This document shows positions 7,924-18,105 of a stretch of DNA of 64,000 nt, piece by piece (position 1 is the stretch's first letter; each line of letters opens with the position of its first letter). Both the position numbers and the translations under genes were made by a program. The stretch is from assembly GCA_002733905.1 (NCBI GenBank), contig NVXK01000003.1:25859-89858 (forward strand), given 5' to 3'. This DNA is from Robiginitomaculum sp. (GTDB taxonomy: Bacteria > Pseudomonadota > Alphaproteobacteria > Caulobacterales > Maricaulaceae). The notes under the pieces are model-generated. The model was not told the origin of the DNA. It did not search any database and saw only the letters and a program-made list of their open reading frames with translations.

Positions 7924-9387
7924 CTATTTAACTGCAATAAAAACCTGTCCACGGGGTTTTTGAACGGAAAGGAAATGCGCGCCCTTTTTCTTGGCAATTG
8001 CTGTTTTGAAGTCACGCAAAGATTTGACATCGTGATTGTCAATAGAACGTACAATATCACCTTTGCGAAGGCCAGCTTCCCACGCATTTGAATTACGTTT
8101 GACGTTGATGATAAGTACGCCATTATCGCCGCCCTCAGGATCAAGGTCTTTTGGAATAGCACTAAAGCTCGCTCCGTCGAAAGCTTGGAATACGGCTGTA
8201 TCTATTTCGCTCTCTTCGCCTATATCATCGACCGAAACATCATCTTTTTCTTCGTCAGGCATTTTATCAACGCTAATTTTAGTCGTGTAACGTCGCCCGC
8301 CACGGAGATAACTAATGCTCGCACGTTTGCCAGGCTCGATATAGCCGACAGCATTACGAATATCAGTTGCGTCTAAAATATCGACATCATTAAAGCGAAT
8401 GATAACATCGCCAGATTTCAAACCCGCACGTTCAGCCGCACTTTTATCAACGACTTTACTGATCAGTGCGCCATTACGATCTTTTAAATTCATAGCTTCC
8501 ATAAGCTCGGGTGTGATGTTTTGAATATTTACACCGATACGTCCACGGCGGACTTCACCATAAGAAATAATTTGGTTCATAACATTGGTGATCATATCCG
8601 TAGGGACTGCAAACCCAATGCCGTTTGAACCACCCGAGCGCGAAAGGATAGCGGTGTTCATACCAACAAGTTGACCTTTGGAATTGATGAGCGCACCGCC
8701 TGAATTCCCTTGGTTAATGGCGGCGTCTGTTTGAATGTAATCTTGGTATTTATCACGGCTAGAAAAATCAGAACGACCAAGCGCACTGACAATGCCAGAC
8801 GTCACAGATTGCCCAATACCAAAGGAGTTGCCAATGGCAACCACATAATCACCGACTTTAACCTTGCTTGACTTTGCAAATGGCATATCCGTGAGCCCGC
8901 GCAAATCTATTTCGAGCAAAGCCACATCAGTCGCAGGATCACTGCCGATAAGAGTAGCAATTGCTGTGCGGCGGTCTTTGAGTGTCACGGTAATTTTATC
9001 TGCCCCATCAATGACATGATGATTGGTCAAGATATATCCTTTGCCAGCATTGACGATAATGCCCGAGCCTACACTGCGTTGCGTGCGTGTATTGGCTTCG
9101 CCTTTATCTGACTTTTGATCAGGTTTTTCGCCGCGTTTTCCAAAAAAACGTTCAATGAATTCGTCGTTGGAAAACTGATTTGTTTTTACCTTAACTTTTG
9201 ATGACACAGAAATGTTCACAACGGCAGGGGTGACGCGTTCTAACAATGGGGCGATGGTCATGACGCCGCGCGAAGGATCAACCTTCATAGCTTGCCCATG
9301 TTGTGCAGAGGCTGTGGGGGCGAAAATAAGGGTGCCGCCTATGAAGATAAAGCTAGCAGCGTTGATTAATAGTGATTTTTTCATCAT
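7924..9387 (-). CDS. DegP/HtrA-family periplasmic serine protease (Do type)
   Basis: A 487-residue periplasmic quality-control protease. The signal peptide ends near TASAQ (residue 29). The trypsin-like domain carries the triad H124 (TNHHV), D154 (ATDVALLEI) and S229 (QGNSGGAL). Two PDZ domains follow, at about 285-375 and 400-487. Such proteases act as oligomers that degrade or refold misfolded envelope proteins. AAGGAG stands just ahead of the tandem ATG codons at 9387 and 9384. The gene is probably monocistronic, with a terminator at 7873-7900. I leave out a symbol because degP, degQ and mucD cannot be separated here. Confidence 0.95.
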   Translation of the reverse strand: MMKKSLLINAASFIFIGGTLIFAPTASAQHGQAMKVDPSRGVMTIAPLLERVTPAVVNISVSSKVKVKTNQFSNDEFIERFFGKRGEKPDQKSDKGEANTRTQRSVGSGIIVNAGKGYILTNHHVIDGADKITVTLKDRRTAIATLIGSDPATDVALLEIDLRGLTDMPFAKSSKVKVGDYVVAIGNSFGIGQSVTSGIVSALGRSDFSSRDKYQDYIQTDAAINQGNSGGALINSKGQLVGMNTAILSRSGGSNGIGFAVPTDMITNVMNQIISYGEVRRGRIGVNIQNITPELMEAMNLKDRNGALISKVVDKSAAERAGLKSGDVIIRFNDVDILDATDIRNAVGYIEPGKRASISYLRGGRRYTTKISVDKMPDEEKDDVSVDDIGEESEIDTAVFQAFDGASFSAIPKDLDPEGGDNGVLIINVKRNSNAWEAGLRKGDIVRSIDNHDVKSLRDFKTAIAKKKGAHFLSVQKPRGQVFIAVK

Positions 9388-9480
9388 CTACTCCTTGTAT
9401 TGATAAGCCTAGAAATAGCCGCTCTCTCAAAAACCACAAGGGGCGTCCGCACTTCCTTACCAAGATTTAAGCGAAACGAT

Positions 9481-9690
9481 TTAACGGTTCCCAGTCTCGA
9501 AACCCAATAGATTGACAATATGCACGATAATCATAAAGCTTACGGCCAGACAACCAATGGCGATAATGATCCAAGGTATCATGCGCGGCTCTAATTCATT
9601 ATGCTCGCGCGTATGCCGTTTATAGCAAAACATGCCAAGGCAAACACAGCATAATAAAGCAAATAAAGATGTAGAAATTTCTGGCGTCAT
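9481..9690 (-). CDS. 69-residue protein with two membrane helices
   Basis: A small predicted membrane protein with hydrophobic segments at about residues 8-23 and 38-60 and a charged loop between them. It starts six bases after the glycosyltransferase stop codon on the same strand and would be co-transcribed with it. There is no clear ribosome site and no family I recognise. The arrangement (membrane glycosyltransferase plus tiny membrane partner) is suggestive, but the gene is not certain. Confidence 0.5.
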   Translation of the reverse strand: MTPEISTSLFALLCCVCLGMFCYKRHTREHNELEPRMIPWIIIAIGCLAVSFMIIVHIVNLLGFETGNR

Positions 9691-9696
9691 GCGCGT

Positions 9697-11214
9697 TTAT
9701 ATAGGGGGGAATTGGGGCTGTTCAAGGGGAAGAATTTCTATATCTGTTGCGTTATTGGGGATTTCGTAATCTTGCCCAACATGTTTTGTCTTTCGCCAAT
9801 GACTTGGGGCCACAATAAATTCATAACTCGCGATAAGAACGGCCGGGAATTGTAACAGCCAATAAAGAGGTAGGAGTGGTGCGAAAAAGATGAGAAAGGG
9901 TTTGTTCTCTTTCAGTACGCCAAGAATAGACGTAAGAATCGCGGCGCTATATCCAAACACAAGAACGGGTAAAAAAAGAGGTGGTAAGGGGGCTACCGAT
10001 TTGAACCCAAAATATTCAAGAAGAAAAGCTGTACAAAGTAAAACAATACTCGGCACATGTAAGTAAGCAAAAAACAAAGTCGCCCCAATTGTTAAGTTCA
10101 GCGCCACAAGGTTTTTTACGCGCGTCAAAAATGACATATCCTCACCTGTCGGCCCCATATCATGTTTACGCGTATGCACATTCGCTGTTTGCATAAACCC
10201 TTTTAGCCAGCGTGAGCGTTGATGGGTCCACATAGGCACATTATCGATGGCTTCTTCTTGTGTTCCGTGGGGAATACAACCAATTTTGGAAGGGTGTTTT
10301 GTGTCGCGTAAGCTCGCAATACGAAAACTGAGATCGGCGTCCTCAGTCACATTATAACTATCCCACCCTCCGATAGCTGACAGGATGCTGCGGCGAATAT
10401 GATTGCTTGTCCCACCGAGTGTGAAGGGCAGTTTGAGCGCGCAAAACGCTGGATTGATAATATGAAATAGCGCCGCATATTCGAGTGAGAAAAATGCCGT
10501 GAGTAGGTTTTTCGGCGCGTTGTAAAATCCCAAAGGCGCTTGCACGACGGCTAAATCTGGATCGTGTGCAAGGGCGCACGCCGCGGTTTTTAATTGCAAA
10601 GGGTGTGGGCGGTCTTCGGCGTCATATATGGTGACGATCTCATCTGGGGATTTTTGCGCTATATGTGCAAGCGCGGCATTTAGCGCTTTGGGTTTCGTGC
10701 GTGGTAGGCTAGGCGGTGTTTCGAACAAGGAAAATGGTGCGTGTAGACGTGCACGCACTGCCGCACATGTTTGCAAATCGTCGGCTTCACAAACGATGAT
10801 AATTTGCAACTTTTCACGTGGGTATTCCAGTTGAGAAAGGTGCTGCATAAGCTTTTCGACCATGTGAGCTTCATTGTACAGAGGCGCAAGTATTGTGAGG
10901 TGAGGATATTCTTGTAAATATGTGGGATGAGGCGTTGTTTTCGTTAAGGCTATGGTGAGGCACGCCAATACGCGCAGTGCCGCCATAGTGACAATAATAA
11001 AATAACTCATATTGAATAAAATTGGTAAAATATGGGAATGGAAAAATATAAATATAAAAATTAAACCTAAAGAGGTACTAATATTAATCCAATTGTAAGT
11101 TGTATTTGCTCTTTTTGATGACCATTCTGCAGATAATATGCGTATATTACGCACTTGTTTCGTTACTTGCAGTCGCAAGTTCACCCCTTCGCCAAAATAC
11201 CCCATGTATGACAT
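9697..11214 (-). CDS. membrane-bound family 2 glycosyltransferase
   Basis: A processive-type GT2 enzyme of about 505 residues. After a hydrophobic N-terminal region comes the GT-A domain, with LAPLYNE, the DAED metal-binding motif, TEDADL and HQRSRWLKG (the QxxRW motif). At least four membrane helices follow in the C-terminal 150 residues. The architecture resembles cellulose, hyaluronan or glucan synthases without a PilZ domain. The acceptor and donor are unknown. I start it at ATG 11214, because a good promoter at 11231-11259 would lie inside the longer frame that begins with TTG at 11262; ATG 11205 is also possible. Confidence 0.85.
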   Translation of the reverse strand: MSYMGYFGEGVNLRLQVTKQVRNIRILSAEWSSKRANTTYNWINISTSLGLIFIFIFFHSHILPILFNMSYFIIVTMAALRVLACLTIALTKTTPHPTYLQEYPHLTILAPLYNEAHMVEKLMQHLSQLEYPREKLQIIIVCEADDLQTCAAVRARLHAPFSLFETPPSLPRTKPKALNAALAHIAQKSPDEIVTIYDAEDRPHPLQLKTAACALAHDPDLAVVQAPLGFYNAPKNLLTAFFSLEYAALFHIINPAFCALKLPFTLGGTSNHIRRSILSAIGGWDSYNVTEDADLSFRIASLRDTKHPSKIGCIPHGTQEEAIDNVPMWTHQRSRWLKGFMQTANVHTRKHDMGPTGEDMSFLTRVKNLVALNLTIGATLFFAYLHVPSIVLLCTAFLLEYFGFKSVAPLPPLFLPVLVFGYSAAILTSILGVLKENKPFLIFFAPLLPLYWLLQFPAVLIASYEFIVAPSHWRKTKHVGQDYEIPNNATDIEILPLEQPQFPPI

Positions 11215-11230
11215 AATCACACGAAGCCTA

Positions 11231-11259
11231 ATTATAAGTGGTGATTTTGGCGATGACAA
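11231..11259 (-). promoter_or_regulatory. sigma-70-type promoter for the membrane glycosyltransferase
   Basis: Read on the minus strand, TTGTCA (11254-11259) and a perfect TATAAT (11231-11236) are separated by 17 bases. The predicted transcript start is about 10 bases before the ATG at 11214, leaving a very short leader without a clear Shine-Dalgarno site. Confidence 0.55.
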
Positions 11260-11323
11260 CAAAAAAGCATGTTGAAATTTTCGCGAAATTGAGAGCTAAA
11301 GTATCAACAGAAGAGATATGTGC

Positions 11324-13132
11324 CTAATTATCATCCATTTTAAGCGCCGCAATAAAGGCTTCTTGAGGGATATTGACGCTACCAAATTGGCGCATACGTT
11401 TCTTACCTTTTTTCTGTTTATCAAGCAGTTTACGCTTACGTGAGGCGTCACCACCATAACATTTTGCCGTGACATCTTTACGCATAGCGGCAATGGTTTC
11501 GCGGGCAATGACTTTACCGCCAAGGGCAGCTTGGATCGGAATTTTAAACAAATGACGCGGAATGAGATCTTTCAAGCGTTCACACATTTGGCGTCCACGA
11601 TTTTCCGCACGTGATCTATGCACGAGCATAGCAAGCGCGTCCACAGGATCGCCGTTTACGAGAATACTCATCTTGACAAGATCGCCTTCACGCACACCAA
11701 TCGGTTGATAGTCAAAACTGGCATACCCTTTAGAGATAGATTTCAAACGGTCATAAAAATCAAACACGACTTCATTGAGCGGTAATTCATAAACGAGCAT
11801 GGCGCGACTGCCGACATAGGACAGTTCTTTTTGAACACCGCGTCTGTCTTGGCAAAGCTTGATAATGCCGCCCAGATATTCGTCAGGCGTTAAAATCGTC
11901 GCCGTAATCCAAGGCTCATGAATTTCTTCAATTTTCATAACGTCAGGCATGTCGGCAGGATTGTGCAAAAACTCTTCGGTCCCGTCTCTCAGCACAAGTG
12001 TATAAACCACAGAAGGCGCTGTCGTAATCAGATCAAGATTAAACTCACGCTCAAGACGCTCTTGAATAATTTCGAGATGCAAGAGACCAAGGAAACCACA
12101 ACGGAAACCAAAACCAAGCGCGGCACTTGTTTCCATCTCATAAGAGAAGCTCGCATCATTGAGGCGCAAGCGCCCCATCGCAGCACGAAGGTCTTCAAAA
12201 TCTGCGGCGTCGACTGGGAAAATACCACAAAACACAACGGGCTGTACGGGCTTAAATCCGACGAGTTTTTCTTCGCACGGACGTTTTTCTTCGGTAATTG
12301 TGTCGCCAACGGCGGCGTCAGCAACTTCTTTAATACTTGCCGTAAAGAATCCAACTTCGCCAGGCCCCATGCTTTTTACGTCTGTGGGTTTTGGGTTAAA
12401 CATACCGACTTTATCAATGGTGTAATTGGCACCATTATTCATCATGCGAATACGCATACCTTTTTTCAGCTCACCATCGATCATGCGAAAGAGAACAACA
12501 ACACCCATATAGGTATCATACCATGCATCAACCAATAGTGCCTTCAACGGCGCGTCTTTGTCGCCGTGGCTTGGGGCGGGGAGGCGGGTAACAATCGCTT
12601 CTAAAACGTCCTTGATGCCAATACCTGACTTAGCAGACGTCTCGACAGCGTCAGAGGCATCAATGCCAATAACGTCTTCGATTTGTTGTCTGACACGGTC
12701 TGGATCAGCGGCTGGCAAATCAATTTTATTAAGGATAGGCACAATTTCGTGATCATGTTCAATGGCTTGATATACATTGGCAAGCGTCTGGGCTTCAACC
12801 CCTTGGGACGCGTCAACAACAAGAAGGGAGCCCTCACAGGCCGCAAGTGACCGCGACACTTCATAAGCAAAATCGACATGCCCCGGTGTATCCATCAAAT
12901 TAAGGACATATGTCTCGCCGTCATCAGCCGTGTAATTTAGGCGCACAGTTTGCGCCTTGATGGTAATACCGCGTTCGCGCTCAATATCCATACTGTCGAG
13001 AACCTGCGCGCTCATCTCGCGCTCAGACAGTCCACCTGTCGTTTGGATCAAGCGATCAGCAAGTGTCGATTTCCCATGATCAATATGCGCGATAATAGAA
13101 AAATTACGTATTTTGGAGAGTTCAATGGTCAT
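11324..13132 (-). CDS. lepA: elongation factor 4 (LepA) GTPase
   Basis: A 602-residue translational GTPase of the LepA/EF4 family, which acts on stalled or initiating ribosomes. The G domain opens with AHIDHGKST (P-loop) and contains DTPGHVDF (G3) and NKIDLP (G4). The EF-G-like domains III and V follow. The LepA-specific C-terminal domain includes [18 protein letters not shown] near the end. Length and full motif set match the family. The gene seems to stand alone here; it is not next to lepB, its usual partner in enterobacteria. Confidence 0.98.
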   Translation of the reverse strand: MTIELSKIRNFSIIAHIDHGKSTLADRLIQTTGGLSEREMSAQVLDSMDIERERGITIKAQTVRLNYTADDGETYVLNLMDTPGHVDFAYEVSRSLAACEGSLLVVDASQGVEAQTLANVYQAIEHDHEIVPILNKIDLPAADPDRVRQQIEDVIGIDASDAVETSAKSGIGIKDVLEAIVTRLPAPSHGDKDAPLKALLVDAWYDTYMGVVVLFRMIDGELKKGMRIRMMNNGANYTIDKVGMFNPKPTDVKSMGPGEVGFFTASIKEVADAAVGDTITEEKRPCEEKLVGFKPVQPVVFCGIFPVDAADFEDLRAAMGRLRLNDASFSYEMETSAALGFGFRCGFLGLLHLEIIQERLEREFNLDLITTAPSVVYTLVLRDGTEEFLHNPADMPDVMKIEEIHEPWITATILTPDEYLGGIIKLCQDRRGVQKELSYVGSRAMLVYELPLNEVVFDFYDRLKSISKGYASFDYQPIGVREGDLVKMSILVNGDPVDALAMLVHRSRAENRGRQMCERLKDLIPRHLFKIPIQAALGGKVIARETIAAMRKDVTAKCYGGDASRKRKLLDKQKKGKKRMRQFGSVNIPQEAFIAALKMDDN

Positions 13133-13326
13133 TGCATTTCTCTATAGGATTACTGGATAATCGCAAGCAGAATTGCGTATAGCCGTCAAGGTGAGGTTCT
13201 CTGCGTGCTAGATTCAGACATGACCGTTTCTTAACCCCTTCTTCATCAAAAATTTTCGTTTCCTTAACCATAAATAGACAGGATAGCGAAAACGAAGTTT
13301 TGCCTAATATATTGGGAGGATATCAC

Positions 13327-13974
13327 ATGTCTCTAAGTCTAAAAACATCACCCATTAGATCAATGGTGCGTTACGCGCCGCATATGCTTTTGGCACTGAC
13401 CCTCGCGGCTAGTCTTGGCCTTTCTGGCTGTGCAACTGCGCCAAATGATCCAACAGGGCAAAACCAAATTGCGCGTGAAAAACGTGTGACGGGTACTTAT
13501 AATGAAAACGAGCTTGTCAGCGCGATTTCAGGTCATCTGGGTGTGACAGCCGAAAGCGGCGCGAGCGTAATTGAACGCATGTTTCGCAAACAAGGTCGCC
13601 CAGTCGGCTATATCGTCGGCCAAGAAGGCGGCGGTGCATTTATCGCAGGTCTTCGCTACGGCAAAGGCAAATTATGGATGAAAGACGGACGTTCCGCAGT
13701 TGTGTATTGGCAAGGGCCAAGCATTGGTTTTGATTGGGGCGCAGACGGTTCCAAAGCTTTCGTACTCGTCTATGGTCTCGAAGATCCAAAAGATTTATAT
13801 CGCCGTTTTCCGGGCGTGAACGGCTCAGCATTCCTCGTCGGTGGCATGGCTGTGAATTATCAACGCGCAGACGGCATCACACTCGCCCCGATCCGTACAG
13901 GTGTTGGCGCACGTCTCGGTGCAAATATCGGATATCTATCCTATTCCCGCAAACGCAAAATTTTACCATTCTAG
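13327..13974 (+). CDS. EipA-like (DUF1134) envelope lipoprotein
   Basis: A 215-residue envelope protein of the alphaproteobacterial DUF1134/EipA family, with the conserved body ENELVSAISGHLGV, GYIVGQEGGGAFIAGLRYG and IGFDWGADGSKAF. EipA in Brucella is a periplasmic protein needed for envelope integrity. This version has an N-terminal hydrophobic stretch ending in a lipobox-like LSGC, so it may be lipidated. GGGAGGA just upstream of ATG 13327 fixes the start. Downstream, CCGATAG (13990-13996) and CTATCGG (14047-14053) can pair around an inner small hairpin, a possible 3' structure. Confidence 0.88.
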   Translation: MSLSLKTSPIRSMVRYAPHMLLALTLAASLGLSGCATAPNDPTGQNQIAREKRVTGTYNENELVSAISGHLGVTAESGASVIERMFRKQGRPVGYIVGQEGGGAFIAGLRYGKGKLWMKDGRSAVVYWQGPSIGFDWGADGSKAFVLVYGLEDPKDLYRRFPGVNGSAFLVGGMAVNYQRADGITLAPIRTGVGARLGANIGYLSYSRKRKILPF

Positions 13975-14082
13975 GATTTACCCTTTGTCCCGATAGTGCG
14001 TTAAATATCCTCGAAAGCCTTAGCGGCTTCCTGCGGTATTCGCCTGCTATCGGAACAAATTGAAAACCCTATAAAGGTAAAA

Positions 14083-16470
14083 CTACCCGCGTAGCTCTGC
14101 ACCAGATTTTTTGGCTTGGGCGATGATTTTGAGGGTGACGGCTTCGATGTCTTTGTCGGTCAAAGTTTCTGATTTAGGTGACAGGGTAACGTCGAGTGCG
14201 AGGGATTTGAAACCTTCGTCTACGCCTTTGCCCTGATAGACATCAAACAAGGAAACATCAGTGATAAGCGCTTTGTCAGCGCCTTTCACTGCGCGGAGTA
14301 ATTTATCTGCGCCCATGTCTTCTGGTACGATAAATGCAAAATCACGGTGGACAGGCATAAGATCAGAAATGCTGAGCGCACCTTTGGCCTTGCTTGCTTT
14401 CTTGCGACCTGCTGGCACAGCGTCTGGCCAAATTTCAAATGCACAGACACGCCCTTCAATACCGAGAGCTTTTAATACGCTCGGATGTAATTCCCCAAAA
14501 TCGGCGAGGATATTCTTCGGCCCCATTTGCAAACGCCCAGACCGTCCGGGATGCCAATAGCTACCCGTTGGTTTTGACATTTGTAGATTATCGACCTTCG
14601 CGCCCATTGCGCTCAGTGCCGCAAATGCATCTTCTTTGGCGGTAAAAGCATCAGGGACACTATCGCCTTGCCAATCACGTTTACTCTCAATACGGCGCAT
14701 GCCTGCAATCGTTGGTGCTTGGCCGTTCGGCGCTTGGCTTTGATATGTCGGGCCAGCTTCGAACAATGCGCTGGCAGGATAACCTTTGTCCGCACTGCGT
14801 TGTCCCGCAAGCAAAAGATGGATTAACGCACTTGGGCGCATACAATCCAGATCGCTTGAAATTGGATTGTCCAAAACAAGCGCGGCATCACCACCGTCAA
14901 ATACTTTCGCATGTGCACGTGAACTAAATGACCATGTGACCGCCTCGGACAAACCTTGATTGGCAAGCGCGCGACGTGCACGGCGAATTTTATTTTGCAG
15001 AGGCGTCGCTGTCGGTTCACGACGACCACGCTCAACGGGAAGGCTCTTTGCTTCCATTTGATGTAGACCATGCGTACGCGCAATTTCTTCAACAAGGTCA
15101 GCGCCAAGTTTGCAATCGCGTCTATGGCTCGGCACGCTCACTGTCCAAATATCACCGCTCGCATCAATGTCAAACCCAAGGGTTTCCAGAATGCGGACCA
15201 TCTCTGCGTGTTCAATATCAAGACCCGTCAGGCGTTTGTTCAGCTTTGGATCAAATGCAATTGGTTCAGGCGGGGCAGGGACTTCACCAGCAACCACAAC
15301 TTCAGACGCTTCACCGCCGCAAATTTCAAGGATAAGTTTGGTCGCCATCTCAAGACCGTTCACAACAAACCCCGTATCCACACCACGTTCAAAACGGTAT
15401 TTGGCGTCGGAATTTATGCCGAGCGTTTTGGCTGAACGACGTGTTGTTAACGGATCAAAATAGGCGCTTTCAAGCAAAACATCTGTTGTCTCTTCGGAAC
15501 AGCCAGAATGCGTGCCGCCCATAATGCCGCCAAGCCCAAGCACACGGGTATCATCGGCAATCACGCACATTGTGCCTGCGCATGTGTATTCTTTATCGTC
15601 AAGCGCAGTGAATGTTTCACCTGCACCGAGACGCGCACGCATTGTGCCCGTAACTTTGGATGTGTCGTACACATGCAAAGGCCGCGCACGGTCATAGGTC
15701 ATGAAATTGGTGATATCAACAAGCGCAGAAATCGGCTTGAGGCCAATTGCTTTCAACTTTGTCTGTAGCCATTCTGGTGATGGGCCATTTTTCACACCGC
15801 GAATAACGCGGCCAGAAAATACAGGACACGCTTCATTGGCGTCAATTTCGATTGTGATTGGACAAGGGAATGTGCCTTTCACAGGCTCTACGCTTGGCGT
15901 AATCCATTCCCCTAAACCGACGGCCGCAAGGTCGCGCGCAATATTATCAACACCCAGCCAGTCGGGACGGTTAGGCGTAACTTCGAAATCAATGACAGGA
16001 TCATTAAGCTCAAGCGCGTCGGCAAGTGACATGCCCATTTCGAGCCCATTGTCTAAATCCATAATGCCGTCATGATCATCACCCATTTCCAATTCTTTGG
16101 AAGAACACATCATGCCAGAACTATCAATGCCGCGAATTTTACGTGGTTTTTTATCAAGACTGAAATCAAGACCAGGGATATAGGCCCCAAGCGGCGCAAA
16201 GGCCACAGTCATATCCGCGCGCGCATTCGGTGCGCCACAGACGATTTGTTTCATGCCGTCTTTGGTCTGCACTTGGCAAACTTTCAACTTGTCCGCGTCG
16301 GGGTGTTTCTCTGCGGATACCACTTTGGCAATTGAAAATGCCGCCAATTTTTCGGCAGGGTTTTCAACCTCTTCAACTTCCAAACCCGCCAAGGTCATCG
16401 CCTCAACAACTTCATCAATGCCTGCGTCTGTCTTCAGGTGTTCTTTCAACCAAGAGAGTGAGAATTTCAT
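14083..16470 (-). CDS. pheT: phenylalanyl-tRNA synthetase beta subunit
   Basis: The 795-residue beta subunit of the heterotetrameric PheRS, which charges tRNA-Phe. It begins with the typical MKFSLSWLKEHL. The N-terminal tRNA-binding (OB) domain includes DKLKVCQV and IVCGAPNAR. The B3/B4 editing region, the B5 DNA-binding-like domain and a catalytic-like core follow. The ferredoxin-like anticodon-binding domain ends the protein (LTDKDIEAVTLKI). It is separated from pheS by an unusual extra gene whose stop codon overlaps this start (ATGA), so translation is likely coupled. Confidence 0.98.
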   Translation of the reverse strand: MKFSLSWLKEHLKTDAGIDEVVEAMTLAGLEVEEVENPAEKLAAFSIAKVVSAEKHPDADKLKVCQVQTKDGMKQIVCGAPNARADMTVAFAPLGAYIPGLDFSLDKKPRKIRGIDSSGMMCSSKELEMGDDHDGIMDLDNGLEMGMSLADALELNDPVIDFEVTPNRPDWLGVDNIARDLAAVGLGEWITPSVEPVKGTFPCPITIEIDANEACPVFSGRVIRGVKNGPSPEWLQTKLKAIGLKPISALVDITNFMTYDRARPLHVYDTSKVTGTMRARLGAGETFTALDDKEYTCAGTMCVIADDTRVLGLGGIMGGTHSGCSEETTDVLLESAYFDPLTTRRSAKTLGINSDAKYRFERGVDTGFVVNGLEMATKLILEICGGEASEVVVAGEVPAPPEPIAFDPKLNKRLTGLDIEHAEMVRILETLGFDIDASGDIWTVSVPSHRRDCKLGADLVEEIARTHGLHQMEAKSLPVERGRREPTATPLQNKIRRARRALANQGLSEAVTWSFSSRAHAKVFDGGDAALVLDNPISSDLDCMRPSALIHLLLAGQRSADKGYPASALFEAGPTYQSQAPNGQAPTIAGMRRIESKRDWQGDSVPDAFTAKEDAFAALSAMGAKVDNLQMSKPTGSYWHPGRSGRLQMGPKNILADFGELHPSVLKALGIEGRVCAFEIWPDAVPAGRKKASKAKGALSISDLMPVHRDFAFIVPEDMGADKLLRAVKGADKALITDVSLFDVYQGKGVDEGFKSLALDVTLSPKSETLTDKDIEAVTLKIIAQAKKSGAELRG

Positions 16471-16937
16471 TGGACTATCGTCCTTTCTTGTACTTTATAA
16501 TAATGAATTGGAAGGCCATCTACTGCTTGCAAAATATCTAATTTTGATTTCTCAAAACAATCTTTCCGCATTGCAAAAACCATTTCTGTATATTGATTAA
16601 GTATTTTGTCTGGGTTATTGACAGAGCCTTGTGATTTTTCTTCACTACTAGCTCTATTTTGGGCTTTAAAAAAACGTCCAGTGCTTATAGCAACCTGATC
16701 AGAGGCGACTAAAAAAAGTTCAGCTCTTGCCTCGTTTAGCTTTGCCAAGTTTGGTGGAGAGGAATCTACGATCTGTCTGGTTAGGCTAACGAGTAGCTTG
16801 ATATAAACTTGCTGGCGTTGCTTCAGTAGGTCCGTTTTTCTGTCTACATGCTTTTGCCATGAATAAGTTATGAAGGCACTAAGGATAGCAATGAAGCTAA
16901 CGATGACAGGAACCCATGTTTTCAGTTCAATAATCAT
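16467..16937 (-). CDS. unknown membrane-anchored protein inserted between pheS and pheT
   Basis: A 156-residue protein with one hydrophobic N-terminal helix (about residues 7-26) followed by a mostly helical, charged soluble part. The latter includes QRQQVYIKLLVSLTRQIVD and a segment around FFKAQNRASSEEKSQ. I recognise no domain; single-pass proteins with a short coiled soluble part of this type are usually annotated as hypothetical. Its base composition looks more AT-rich than pheS and pheT. The stop codon overlaps the pheT ATG as ATGA, and it starts 10 bases after the pheS stop, so it sits inside the pheST operon. Confidence 0.7.
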   Translation of the reverse strand: MIIELKTWVPVIVSFIAILSAFITYSWQKHVDRKTDLLKQRQQVYIKLLVSLTRQIVDSSPPNLAKLNEARAELFLVASDQVAISTGRFFKAQNRASSEEKSQGSVNNPDKILNQYTEMVFAMRKDCFEKSKLDILQAVDGLPIHYYKVQERTIVQ

Positions 16938-16947
16938 TTTATGCTCT

Positions 16948-18015
16948 TTAGCTCAACCCTGTTGCCAAGTTCGCTTGCAATAACGGACTGAAACCGTAAT
17001 GGCCGAGCCATCTCTGGTCGGAGGCGAACATGTCGCGCAGGTCGGGCATGCCGTATTTTAACATGGCGAGGCGGTCGACGCCCATGCCGAAAGCAAAGCC
17101 TTGATATTCATCTGGATCGAGGCCGCAATTAATCAATACATTTGGATGTACCATGCCGCAGCCGAGAATTTCCATCCATTTATCACCTTGGCCAATACGA
17201 ATTTCGTCGCCGACACGTTCATAGCGCACATCCATTTCGGCGCTTGGTTCCGTAAATGGGAAATGATGCGGACGGAAACGGGTCTCAACTTCGGTCTCGA
17301 AAAACGCGGAGATGAAATCCATGAGACAGCCTTTGAGATGCCCCATATGTGTCGTCTTGTCGATCACCAAGCCTTCGACTTGGTGGAACATTGGCGTATG
17401 TGTCTGGTCACTATCGCAACGATAAGTCCGCCCTGGCACGATAATACGAATAGGCGGTTTTTGGCTCATCATTGTGCGAATTTGCACGGGACTTGTATGT
17501 GTACGGAGCACCATTTTATTGCCTTCAGAATCTGGCGCCAAGAAAAATGTATCATGCATATCACGCGCAGGATGCCCGACAGGGAAATTGAGCGCGGTGA
17601 AATTATGGAAATCGTCTTCAATATCTGGGCCTTCGGCAACACTGAAACCCATATCGGCAAAAATCACAGCCATTTCTTCCATCACTTGCATGACGGGGTG
17701 AAGCGTGCCTGTGTCTGTCGTGACGGGCAATGTCATGTCGAGCGTCTCAGACGCAAGCGCCGCGTTTAATGCCTCGCCTTCAAGTACAGATTTGCGCGCT
17801 TCCACCAAAGCGGCAAGTTCGTTTTTCAAACCGTTCAGGGCAGGGCCCATGACTTTCTTTTCTTCAACACTCATTTTGCCAAGTGTACGCATTTGCAACG
17901 ACACTTCACCTTTTTTGCCAAGCGCGGCCACACGTATCTCGTCGAGATTGCCAAGGTCGGTGACTGATTCGATAAGGTTCGCATATTTAGATTTTAATTC
18001 ACTGAGATCGGTCAT
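16948..18015 (-). CDS. pheS: phenylalanyl-tRNA synthetase alpha subunit
   Basis: The 355-residue catalytic alpha subunit of PheRS. An N-terminal coiled-coil arm (residues 1-90) precedes the class II core. Motif 2 lies in [19 protein letters not shown] and motif 3 in [14 protein letters not shown] near residue 310. It is full length. It follows rplT after a hairpin terminator (18053-18083), suggesting that only part of the rpmI-rplT transcription reaches pheST. Confidence 0.98.
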   Translation of the reverse strand: MTDLSELKSKYANLIESVTDLGNLDEIRVAALGKKGEVSLQMRTLGKMSVEEKKVMGPALNGLKNELAALVEARKSVLEGEALNAALASETLDMTLPVTTDTGTLHPVMQVMEEMAVIFADMGFSVAEGPDIEDDFHNFTALNFPVGHPARDMHDTFFLAPDSEGNKMVLRTHTSPVQIRTMMSQKPPIRIIVPGRTYRCDSDQTHTPMFHQVEGLVIDKTTHMGHLKGCLMDFISAFFETEVETRFRPHHFPFTEPSAEMDVRYERVGDEIRIGQGDKWMEILGCGMVHPNVLINCGLDPDEYQGFAFGMGVDRLAMLKYGMPDLRDMFASDQRWLGHYGFSPLLQANLATGLS

Positions 18016-18052
18016 AGTGGATTTCCATTTGATTTGTCGTCTGTACCATAAA

Positions 18053-18083
18053 AAAAGGCCCCTTGGAGTGCAAGAGGCCTTTT
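18053..18083 (-). terminator. intrinsic terminator or attenuator between rplT and pheS
   Basis: Read on the minus strand, AAAAGGCCTCTTG pairs with CAAGGGGCCTTTT around a five-base loop (one G-T pair) and is followed by a long T-run. It lies after rplT and about 38 bases before pheS, so read-through would set the pheST level. No phenylalanine-rich leader peptide (as in E. coli pheM) is visible here. Confidence 0.75.
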
Positions 18084-18105
18084 GAAATTCTTATAAGCTA
18101 ATCTC

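Noticed and set aside
11918-12538. Long antisense ORF within lepA
   Set aside because: It is a shadow of a strongly conserved gene on the other strand.
13975-14082. Terminator between eipA and pheT
   Set aside because: The CCGATAG/CTATCGG arms are 50 bases apart with a weak inner hairpin and no T-run, so I note the repeat only under the eipA entry.
17101-17769. 222-codon antisense ORF within pheS
   Set aside because: It is a shadow of the pheS reading frame with His/Ile-rich composition and no family match.
18016-18105. pheM-like leader peptide before pheS
   Set aside because: No short ORF rich in Phe codons is present between the hairpin and pheS.
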